Positions 6,894 to 12,463 of a DNA stretch of 21,270 nt are shown here, one piece after another; position 1 is the stretch's first letter, and the number at the start of each line of letters is the position of its first letter. The DNA is from a virus: positions 1 to 21,270 of the IMG/VR virus record IMGVR_UViG_3300025873_000059. The stretch is one strand, 5' to 3'. A model generated the notes under the pieces. The model was not told the DNA's origin, searched no databases, and was given only the letters and a program-made list of their open reading frames with translations. Both the position numbers and the translations under genes were made by a program.

Positions 6894-7211
6894 ATGGCAG
6901 TATATGTAGTTCAAGAAGTTGCAGGTCGTAATATTTTAAGTGCTCAGGAATATGGTCAATTAAAATTATTATTGCCTGAAGGATCTCAAGTTGTCTTAAG
7001 TTCTGGCCCTACGGTTAGAAAACTCAAGACAAAATTAAAAGATTTTTGTGATGACGATTATCTTTTATTAATGGGGGACCCTGCTGCTATTGGAATTGCA
7101 TGTTCGATTGCAGCTGATATTAACCGTGGTCGATATAAATGCTTGAAATGGGATAAGATTGAGGCTACATATTATCCTATAGAAATAGACCTATATAATA
7201 GGGAGGATTAG
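6894..7211 (+). CDS. Conserved-looking phage protein of unknown function (105 aa)
   Basis: This is the first gene of the plus-strand island. The protein starts MAVYVVQEVAGRNILSAQEYG and contains LSSGPTVRKLKTKLKDFCDDDYLLLMGDPAAIGIA and a tyrosine-rich C-terminus (YYPIEIDLY). The GDPAAIG segment recalls small phage proteins next to SSB and primase genes that I have seen but cannot name. There is no membrane segment or known catalytic motif. Only a weak AGAA precedes the start, consistent with a leader of about 20 bases. Two bases separate its stop from the next ATG, so the genes form one operon. A role in replication is suggested by position only. Confidence 0.75.
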   Translation: MAVYVVQEVAGRNILSAQEYGQLKLLLPEGSQVVLSSGPTVRKLKTKLKDFCDDDYLLLMGDPAAIGIACSIAADINRGRYKCLKWDKIEATYYPIEIDLYNRED

Positions 7212-7213
7212 AA

Positions 7214-7771
7214 ATGAAGAGCTTAATACAAGAAATGGAACAAGAGGTTGTTCAAAAAATTGGATCTATAGGAGATACAGTCTTATCTACTCTAGGAACT
7301 AAATGTGCAGAACTCTTGGACATACGAAAACAATTAGCAGATCTGGATCAACAAAAGAAACAGTTAAGTGAAAAGGAATTTAAACTTGAACAAGAAGAAA
7401 TTCCTGCAGTGATGGAAGAAAATAATTTGACTTCTTTAAAATTAAAGGATGGTCAAAATATAGAAATTACTGAAACTTATCATGCTTCTATTCTTGTTGC
7501 CAATAGAGAGTCTTGCTATAAATGGTTAAAAGATAATGGACTTGATGATATAATTAAAAATCAAGTCTCTGTTTCTTTTGGTCGTGGCGAAGGAGAACAT
7601 GCCACGGACTTAAGACAGCAGTTAGAAGGACAAGGTTTGGCGGTGGATCATGAACAAAATATTCATCCTCAAACTTTAAAAGCGTTCGTTGGGGAGCGTA
7701 TCCGTCAAGGTGAAAAACTTCCTGATGAATTTGGCGTATTCATACGCAAAAAATTGAAAATACGACAATAG
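7214..7771 (+). CDS. Phage protein with N-terminal coiled coil, function unknown (185 aa)
   Basis: A coiled-coil region (about residues 30-65, LLDIRKQLADLDQQKKQLSEKEFKLEQEEIP) is followed by a compact domain with KLKDGQNIEITETYHASI and CYKWLKDNGLDDIIK. The C-terminal motif HPQTLKAFVGERIRQGEKLPDEFGVFIRKKLKI resembles the end of many unnamed phage replication-region proteins. GGGAGG lies nine bases before the ATG, overlapping the end of the upstream gene, so the pair is coupled. It precedes the putative SSB. The coiled coil implies oligomerisation. I do not assign a biochemical activity. Confidence 0.78.
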   Translation: MKSLIQEMEQEVVQKIGSIGDTVLSTLGTKCAELLDIRKQLADLDQQKKQLSEKEFKLEQEEIPAVMEENNLTSLKLKDGQNIEITETYHASILVANRESCYKWLKDNGLDDIIKNQVSVSFGRGEGEHATDLRQQLEGQGLAVDHEQNIHPQTLKAFVGERIRQGEKLPDEFGVFIRKKLKIRQ

Positions 7772-7798
7772 ACAACCGAAAACCGTAAGGAGGCAATT

Positions 7799-8596
7799 AT
7801 GGTAGTCAAAAAAAGAAAAGCCTCCAAAGCGCCAGTGAAGACGCAACAAAATCTTCCTGCTGCTCTTGGAGCAAGTGACTTCGAGTCAATGGCGAAAGCT
7901 GGACTTGAACATGTCACTCACGATGACCTAGCAACCCCTCGCATTAAAGTTCTTCAAAAAATGAGTCCCGATTTAGACTCATTGGACAATGCGAAACCAG
8001 GCATGTTTTTAGAAACTGTCAGCAATAGATTGTTTGATGGTAGTAAAGGCATGTTGGTTATTCCTGTTGCTTATCAAAGACAATATACTGAATGGCAAGA
8101 TAGAGGCCAAGGGAGCGGAGCTCCTGTGGCTGTTTATGATGCTAAGAGTGATATCTTGAGTAAAACAACTCGGGATGATCAACGCAAAGATAGATTAGAG
8201 AATGGTAACTACGTAGAGACCGCCGCTAATCACTTTGTTCTTATTGTTGAGGATGAAAAAACGGGCATAGGTCAACCGGCTGTTATTACTTTGAAGTCTA
8301 CTCAATTGAAAAAGAGTAGAAAATGGAATTCAATGATGTTGAATTTAAAAATTCAAGGTTCTAATGGACCCTTTACTCCACCGTCTTATAGCCATCTTTA
8401 TCGTATCAGTACGGTTAAAGAGGGTAATGACTTTGGAGAGTGGTTCGGTATAAATGTTGAAAAGGAAAAAATTCTAGAAAATAGAGGCCTTTTCACTACT
8501 GCTAAAGAATTCGCTGATAGCATTACTAAAGGTGAAAAAATAGCAGTGCCCGAAGAACAAGATAATATAATCTCAGAAGGTAAACGAGTCTTTTAA
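7799..8596 (+). CDS. Probable single-stranded DNA-binding-type phage protein
   Basis: The 265-residue protein begins with a basic linker (MVVKKRKASKAPVK), then HDDLATPRIKVLQKMSPDLD, GMFLETVSNRLFDGSKGMLVIPVAYQRQYTEW and a central region ending in KLKSTQLKKSRKWN-type sequence. This order is what I associate with uncharacterised phage proteins encoded next to primases and often suspected to be SSB or recombination-associated. No classical OB-fold SSB or T7 gp2.5 motif can be proven by eye. The tail (PEEQDNIISEGKRVF) is partly acidic and ends in phenylalanine, as SSB and gp2.5 tails do, but basic residues interrupt it. AAGGAGG, six bases before ATG 7799, fixes the start. The operon context with the primase supports a DNA-binding role. 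Confidence 0.6.
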   Translation: MVVKKRKASKAPVKTQQNLPAALGASDFESMAKAGLEHVTHDDLATPRIKVLQKMSPDLDSLDNAKPGMFLETVSNRLFDGSKGMLVIPVAYQRQYTEWQDRGQGSGAPVAVYDAKSDILSKTTRDDQRKDRLENGNYVETAANHFVLIVEDEKTGIGQPAVITLKSTQLKKSRKWNSMMLNLKIQGSNGPFTPPSYSHLYRISTVKEGNDFGEWFGINVEKEKILENRGLFTTAKEFADSITKGEKIAVPEEQDNIISEGKRVF

Positions 8597-8640
8597 GGGA
8601 GGAAGGGGGTGGCTTTTAAAGGCCACCCTCTATTAAAAAA
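8597..8640 (+). promoter_or_regulatory. Shine-Dalgarno plus hairpin in the primase leader
   Basis: GGGAGG (8597-8602) directly after the SSB-like stop is the only good ribosome binding site before the primase ATG at 8641, but it is 38 bases away. Between them a hairpin forms: GGGTGGC (8607-8613) pairs with GCCACCC (8622-8628), with a loop of eight bases. Folding would bring the site to roughly 12-14 bases from the ATG. The hairpin is not followed by a clean T run, so a regulatory or translational role seems more likely than a terminator, though partial termination is possible. Confidence 0.45.
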
Positions 8641-10158
8641 ATGTGGGAGAAATTTAAAGAAATTTTTGAAGGGCTAGATAGAGCCTATGGACAATATAAA
8701 AGTGGAGACCCTAAGTCTAATGGGAAAGTAGGGGGAGAATCTTTTATTGTCAAAAAACCAGTTAATAATATTTTATGGAAAAAGCACTTAGAGGGCGAAG
8801 AACCTTCATTAGGAATTATTCCTATTACTGATGACTCTACATGTAAATGGGGATGTATTGATGTTGATAGTTATCCTTTAGACCATAAAGAAATAATAAA
8901 AAAAATAAAAAATTTACATTTACCTTTGATAGTATGTCGGTCTAAAAGTGGGGGTGCACATTTATTTTTATTTACAAAAGAATGGATTACAGCTTCACTT
9001 ATGCGTGATAAGCTTATGGAATGGGCAGGAAAACTAGGATATGCGAACTGTGAAATCTTTCCTAAGCAAATTGAAATTAGAGCAGATCGGGGCGATACTG
9101 GGAATTTTCTTAATCTTCCTTATCATAGCGGTAATGACACTACTCGCTATGCTTTTAATGTTGATGGCTCGGCTGCCGTGTTGGATCAGTTCTTTTCTTT
9201 ATATGATGAAAACTCAATTGGAAAAAATGATCTCTTATCTTTTAAGATAAAAAAAGAAGTAAAAGAAAGTGATTTTTCTGATGGCCCTCCATGCCTTGAA
9301 ACGTTGGTGGAACAAGGAATTGAAGAAGGAGGACGTGATAATGTTCTTTATCAGTATACTGTTTATGCCAAGAAAAAATGGCCAAAAAAATGGCAAGATA
9401 AGATTTCAGCTTTTAATCATAAATACATAAAATCTCCTTTAGGTCATCAGGAAGTTACTAAAACCGTTAATCAACATGAAAAAACAGATTATCAATATAA
9501 ATGCAAGGATCAACCTATGTGTAGTGTTTGTGTAAGTTCTGCGTGCGTCACACGACAATTTGGTATTGGAGGAGAAGGAGAAAGTAAAGTAAATGATTTA
9601 ACCAAATTACAAAGTGATGGAGAATCTATTTATTTTCTTAACGTGGATGGGCGGCGCGTTTGTTTAACCACGCAAGATCTCACTAATGAAACAAAATTTC
9701 ATGATGCGTGTGTAGAACAAATTAATATTTGGCCCAAGCCTAAAGGAAAAAAAGATTGGCGATTACATGTTCAAGACCTTTTACAACATTGTCAAACGGA
9801 GTATGTATCTAAAGCCATGACACGAGAAGGACGCTTTGAAGCACATCTAGAAGATTTTATTTTGGAACAAGGACAGGCTGATGATCTAGAAGAGATTATG
9901 AGTAATAGAGCCTACCACGATGAAAAAGAAAATGTAATTTATTTTCGTTTGAATGCATTAGAGAATTTTTTACGTCGCCGTAATTTTCATAATTTTAGTA
10001 AGACAAGAATGATTAATGTTATTAAAGAAAAAAGAAAAGGGGGAGATACTCAAAAGAGAATTGGTAAAAAACAGGTGTATGTATGGTGGATTCCTACTAT
10101 CGATAACGATGAAACTCCCTTAAAAATAAAATCAATGGATAAAACACGGGTATTTTGA
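8641..10158 (+). CDS. Archaeo-eukaryotic-type primase (TOTE-conflict-system primase family)
   Basis: The N-terminal half is an AEP primase domain. It has the metal-binding DVD (Asp74, Asp76) in CIDVDSY, the SKSGGAHLFLF motif (101-111, His107) and the third motif region EIFPKQIEIRADRGDTGNFLNLPY (138-161). A helical region (GRDNVLYQYTVYAKKKWP, 231-248) follows, then a cysteine cluster (Cys288, 294, 297, 302) likely to bind zinc. A basic winged-helix-like C-terminus (LENFLRRRNFHNFSKTRMINVIKEKR) comes last. Such enzymes make primers, some with DNA polymerase activity. At 505 aa it lacks any fused helicase. The upstream in-frame TAA at 8617 leaves ATG 8641 as the start. The C-terminus ends KTRVF, like the neighbouring SSB-like protein. 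Confidence 0.88.
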   Translation: MWEKFKEIFEGLDRAYGQYKSGDPKSNGKVGGESFIVKKPVNNILWKKHLEGEEPSLGIIPITDDSTCKWGCIDVDSYPLDHKEIIKKIKNLHLPLIVCRSKSGGAHLFLFTKEWITASLMRDKLMEWAGKLGYANCEIFPKQIEIRADRGDTGNFLNLPYHSGNDTTRYAFNVDGSAAVLDQFFSLYDENSIGKNDLLSFKIKKEVKESDFSDGPPCLETLVEQGIEEGGRDNVLYQYTVYAKKKWPKKWQDKISAFNHKYIKSPLGHQEVTKTVNQHEKTDYQYKCKDQPMCSVCVSSACVTRQFGIGGEGESKVNDLTKLQSDGESIYFLNVDGRRVCLTTQDLTNETKFHDACVEQINIWPKPKGKKDWRLHVQDLLQHCQTEYVSKAMTREGRFEAHLEDFILEQGQADDLEEIMSNRAYHDEKENVIYFRLNALENFLRRRNFHNFSKTRMINVIKEKRKGGDTQKRIGKKQVYVWWIPTIDNDETPLKIKSMDKTRVF

Positions 10159-10169
10159 TTTTACTATAT

Positions 10170-10194
10170 TTGGCCGAAAACAGCCAATTTTTTT
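10170..10194 (+). terminator. Intrinsic terminator of the plus-strand operon
   Basis: TTGGC (10170-10174) pairs with GCCAA (10183-10187) around an eight-base loop and is followed at once by seven T (10188-10194), 11 bases after the primase stop. Read in the other direction the hairpin lacks a T run, so it stops only rightward transcription. The remaining gap to 10308 shows no clear gene. Confidence 0.75.
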
Positions 10195-10308
10195 CTTGTT
10201 TTAAAGCCTCTCAGCGCATTTTATAGACATGAGTTGAACCATATGACCCCCTAAAAATCTTTATATTATAATCCTAAGTCAAATATATTAATGGATGTTA
10301 TTTCCGGA

Positions 10309-10548
10309 TCATAGACTGTCTTCAGTTGTTCTATTACCTGTTCCTTCATCATATACCTTCTTGATGTTGATCGCGTTTTGTTTCCCCTTGGTCTCCTCTA
10401 TTTCGAATTCTATCTGTTCTCCTTCCTTCAACGTGTCAATACCCGCTTTTTCTAAAGCCGATACGTGCAGAAAGACATCCTTGCCTTCCTGTTCAATAAA
10501 TCCATATCCTTTGGCTGGATTAAACCATTTAATTTTTCCTATAGTCAT
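10309..10548 (-). CDS. Cold shock domain protein (CspA family)
   Basis: This 79-residue single cold-shock domain has [17 protein letters not shown] with RNP1 (K13-G-Y-G-F-I18) and RNP2 VFLHVS (25-30), then the normal [22 protein letters not shown]. The C-terminal extension ([14 protein letters not shown]) is about ten residues longer than CspA. Cold shock proteins bind single-stranded RNA or DNA and melt RNA structure. It is the last gene of the lysis/structural minus operon, with AAAAGGAAACTA before the ATG. A phage copy could support late translation or antitermination; that role is inference. Confidence 0.95.
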   Translation of the reverse strand: MTIGKIKWFNPAKGYGFIEQEGKDVFLHVSALEKAGIDTLKEGEQIEFEIEETKGKQNAINIKKVYDEGTGNRTTEDSL

Positions 10549-10562
10549 TAGTTTCCTTTTAG

Positions 10563-10781
10563 TTAATCCTCAATAATTTTGAGGATGTGTTTTTTCCCGT
10601 CTTCTTTCCATATTTCAGTTTTAGCCTTGACGGGCTTGCATTCCAGTCTTGGACCATCTGGTCCAGAACTTCTTTCACTTAATCTTTTTGCCTTAAGGCA
10701 ATCACCGATTGAGTCATAGGGTACGTGCTCCTTTAGTGAAATTCCAATCCACATTAATAGCGCTATTACTGTTTCAACCAC
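10563..10781 (-). CDS. Small membrane-anchored protein with two cysteines (72 aa)
   Basis: It begins with a hydrophobic helix ([15 protein letters not shown], residues 2-16) resembling a signal anchor, followed by a charged domain with Cys28 (IGDCLKAKR) and Cys48 (RLECKPVKA), which could form a disulfide outside the membrane. The start is GTG at 10781, eight bases inside the upstream gene, with AAGGGAG before it; the first ATG is nine codons later, within the hydrophobic helix. No lipobox is visible. Its place downstream of lysozyme and another membrane-anchored protein makes a lysis accessory role possible, but no family is recognised. Confidence 0.68.
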   Translation of the reverse strand: MVETVIALLMWIGISLKEHVPYDSIGDCLKAKRLSERSSGPDGPRLECKPVKAKTEIWKEDGKKHILKIIED

Positions 10782-11181
10782 CGTTAGTCTCCCTTAGTTT
10801 GTCCTTAAGTTTTTCTATATTCTCCCTAGCTTCCTTCATATCCTCCTGAAGCCTGATAATATTAACCTTATTATGCATCATATTATCCAGTTGTTTCTGC
10901 ATCTTTTCCAACTGTCCTGACATATATTCAATAAGCATGAATTGTTCACTATCCGCAGGCAAACTGCCCATTTCGCCCCTGGGCCATCCAATTCTAAACG
11001 CCGTATTTTCAATGAGGTCCGCTTCCATCAATGTATTTCTAGTTTCTAGCGTATTCAAGCGCTCCTGGATGCCGAAAAACGCCCACACTCCAATCGCTGT
11101 GGCCGATAATATGGCCAAAAGGTTGCGCATAGGCATGCTGATCGCCGTTTTATCCGATACATCAAGCCTATCGTTAGCCAT
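10774..11181 (-). CDS. Membrane-anchored coiled-coil protein (135 aa), lysis-cassette context
   Basis: A short cytoplasmic N-terminus is followed by one membrane helix (about residues 20-37, NLLAILSATAIGVWAFFG). A long helical part comes next, with a central conserved-looking IGWPRGEMGSLPADSEQF and a C-terminal coiled coil (LQEDMKEARENIEKLKDKL). This topology (N-in, coiled coil outside) resembles inner-membrane spanins (Rz) but also other phage membrane proteins, and the WPRGEMGSLPAD segment is not an Rz hallmark I know. Its ATG overlaps the stop of the 25-residue gene as TAATG. It lies two genes downstream of the lysozyme. A spanin role is possible, not shown. Confidence 0.75.
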   Translation of the reverse strand: MANDRLDVSDKTAISMPMRNLLAILSATAIGVWAFFGIQERLNTLETRNTLMEADLIENTAFRIGWPRGEMGSLPADSEQFMLIEYMSGQLEKMQKQLDNMMHNKVNIIRLQEDMKEARENIEKLKDKLRETNGG

Positions 11182-11258
11182 TACACCACCACCAATACAA
11201 ATATTATTAGTGCTATAATTCCAATGATTATAGATGATTTATCAAACCAGTCAGTCAT
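11181..11258 (-). CDS. 25-residue single-helix membrane microprotein
   Basis: ATG 11258 to TAA 11181-11183 encodes MTDWFDKSS followed by an unbroken hydrophobic run of isoleucine, leucine and valine to the C-terminus (IIIGIIALIIFVLVVV). The stop overlaps the next start as TAATG, the same coupling seen across the operon. No clear Shine-Dalgarno sequence precedes it (TTTTCTATACA), which weakens the call. It sits directly after the lysozyme gene, so a holin or antiholin-like accessory role is conceivable, or it may simply couple translation of the next gene. Confidence 0.5.
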   Translation of the reverse strand: MTDWFDKSSIIIGIIALIIFVLVVV

Positions 11259-11279
11259 TGTATAGAAAATAAAATAAGA

Positions 11280-11726
11280 CTAAGCATTATTTTTTTCATT
11301 TTTTTTCATTAGTTCACTCAGCTCATGAGCTCTATTGGGTGTTTGCTTTGCCCACCTGGAATCCAACATCTCGCAACTGGCATCAAAAAACTTACCTTCT
11401 CTTAAAAATTTCCAAAATTTCTTGAACTTGGAAACTCCTCCAGCTCCGAGCTGAAATACCATCTCCACGATGCATTCCTTCGCTAAATCAGGGAGCTCTA
11501 TATCATGACAGAGCTTATTGGCTCCATCAATGGCTCGGTTTAAATCGGTAATGAAAACGCGGTGCAATTCTTCCTCGGAATATTCTTTACCTTCTTCCCA
11601 AATTTCGTCTTTGGTGCAGAGGTGTCCCCACCCAATTGTCTTATGATTCAATGAATCCAAGTACACGGTGTTTCTAAATCCTTCATGGACCTTGATCCGT
11701 GCTTCAAGATTTTTATAGTCAGCCAT
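11280..11726 (-). CDS. Phage lysozyme, glycoside hydrolase family 24 (endolysin)
   Basis: This T4-type muramidase (148 aa) cuts the N-acetylmuramic acid to N-acetylglucosamine bond of peptidoglycan. Glu15 in VHEGFR, Asp24 in VYLDS and Thr30 in KTIGWGH reproduce the T4 triad Glu11/Asp20/Thr26 with identical spacing. The C-terminal part (VEMVFQLGAGGVSKFKKFWKFL, then SRWAKQTPNRAHELSELM) matches the rest of the family. There is no signal peptide, so it should need a holin for release. TAAGGAGG four bases before ATG 11726 is the strongest ribosome site in the lysis cassette. The XhlA-like gene lies just upstream. Confidence 0.96.
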   Translation of the reverse strand: MADYKNLEARIKVHEGFRNTVYLDSLNHKTIGWGHLCTKDEIWEEGKEYSEEELHRVFITDLNRAIDGANKLCHDIELPDLAKECIVEMVFQLGAGGVSKFKKFWKFLREGKFFDASCEMLDSRWAKQTPNRAHELSELMKKNEKNNA

Positions 11727-11735
11727 ATAGCCTCC

Positions 11736-11933
11736 TTACATTAATGCAGAATAAATTGCTTTTAATAATAATCCCAGCACCATGAAACTCACTGTCCACA
11801 CAATCTTGAAGATTACATCAACCTTCGCTGAAAGATGCTGCATATGGTTGTCAAGCTTCTGGTTGATGAGCTTCAACTGCCCCTCAATCTTGATGATGTC
11901 CTCGCGGTTCTGTGTTATTTTTTCTTCAGCCAT
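11736..11933 (-). CDS. XhlA-like holin/haemolysin-type membrane protein
   Basis: The 65-residue protein has an N-terminal heptad-patterned helix (REDIIKIEGQLKLINQKLDNHMQHLSAKV) followed by a C-terminal membrane helix (about 41-63, IFKIVWTVSFMVLGLLLKAIYSAL). This is the layout of the XhlA/haemolysin family found next to phage lysins. It starts at 11933 in a TAATG overlap with the upstream gene and has a strong GGGAGG before it. Position immediately before the lysozyme supports a part in membrane disruption or holin assembly. The family match rests on topology, length and context, not on a signature motif. Confidence 0.75.
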   Translation of the reverse strand: MAEEKITQNREDIIKIEGQLKLINQKLDNHMQHLSAKVDVIFKIVWTVSFMVLGLLLKAIYSALM

Positions 11934-12463
11934 TATTGCCTCCCCATTAACATACCCAAGCCACCATAAAAATATGGATTGAAACCTCCTGAAAAAAGAT
12001 TTCCAAAACTTGGCATCATGGGCTGTTGGTATACATTTTGTTGTTGTTGGTTCGTCCCAAATTTTTCCGTAAGACCCGCAATTCCTTTTTCAAGGGAAGT
12101 AAGCTTATTATTGATATTTTTGAATTGGGAACCAAATCCTCCCATTTGCTGTCCAAAGCCCCCGAGTTGTTCCTCGAAGCCTCCTAGTTGTTCGCCGTAT
12201 CCTCCAAGAGTTTCTCCAAATCCTCCCATTTGTTCCTCGTATCCGCCTAACTGTTCGCCAAATCCTGTTAGTTGTTCACCAAATTGATTAAAACCATGTT
12301 GTGGTGACTGAATTGGGTTTGGAGGCGGTGCCATTGGGTTTCCTGTAAAAGGTTGTCCTCCTCTTGGTCCTCCTAGTAGTCCAAATATACCACCCAAGCC
12401 CGTGCTTTGGGGATTACTGGGAGCAAACTGCAGTCGTTGCTGAAATTGGTCGTTTGGAGTCAT
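11933..12463 (-). CDS. Gly/Gln-rich protein with eight heptad repeats, virion operon
   Basis: The start is set at ATG 12463, where TAATG joins it to the upstream stop and GGAAG sits five bases before. An upstream in-frame ATG at 12490 would add nine residues. The 176-residue protein has a proline-rich N-terminus, then eight uninterrupted seven-residue repeats of the form [FY]-x-E-Q-[LM]-G-G (residues 61-116). A short coiled coil (INNKLTSLEKGIAGLTEKF) and a Gly/Tyr/Met-rich tail follow. An a/d hydrophobic pattern (F and L/M) suggests a fibrous or coiled-coil segment, although the glycines are unusual for that. Position between structural and lysis genes suggests a virion or spike-associated protein. 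No family is recognised. Confidence 0.8.
   Translation of the reverse strand: MTPNDQFQQRLQFAPSNPQSTGLGGIFGLLGGPRGGQPFTGNPMAPPPNPIQSPQHGFNQFGEQLTGFGEQLGGYEEQMGGFGETLGGYGEQLGGFEEQLGGFGQQMGGFGSQFKNINNKLTSLEKGIAGLTEKFGTNQQQQNVYQQPMMPSFGNLFSGGFNPYFYGGLGMLMGRQ
12116..12283 (-). repeat. Eight 21-base coding repeats (heptad protein repeat)
   Basis: Eight tandem 21-base units encode FGEQLTG, FGEQLGG, YEEQMGG, FGETLGG, YGEQLGG, FEEQLGG, FGQQMGG and FGSQFKN without spacers. The units differ in DNA sequence, so they are old or under selection at the protein level rather than a fresh expansion. The antisense strand is rich in CCTCC and CCAAA as a result. Confidence 0.9.

Noticed and set aside
8607-8628. 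Hairpin before the primase as an intrinsic terminator
   Set aside because: Followed by TCTATTAAAAAAA rather than a T run, and the next gene starts 12 bases later in the same direction.
840-10158. Calling the primase, SNF2 helicase and nuclease a TOTE defence island
   Set aside because: The genes lie in two operons interleaved with polymerase and SSB-like genes, as a phage replication module. Similarity of parts is noted as a finding, not as a defence call.
10201-10242. 13-codon minus-strand frame with AGGGGG before its ATG (MVQLMSIKCAERL)
   Set aside because: Very short and after the last gene of the operon; one chance ribosome site is not enough evidence.
10225-10250. GGTTCAACTC on the minus strand resembling a tRNA T-loop
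   Set aside because: The flanking five bases do not pair and no acceptor or anticodon stem can be drawn.
10267-10272. TATAAT as a promoter -10 in the convergent gap
   Set aside because: No acceptable -35 at 16-18 bases on either strand and no gene positioned to use it.
11979-12287. Plus-strand Pro/Cys/Ser-rich frame of 102 codons
   Set aside because: It is the antisense image of the Gly/Glu heptad repeats and has no ribosome site; its regularity comes from the coding repeat.
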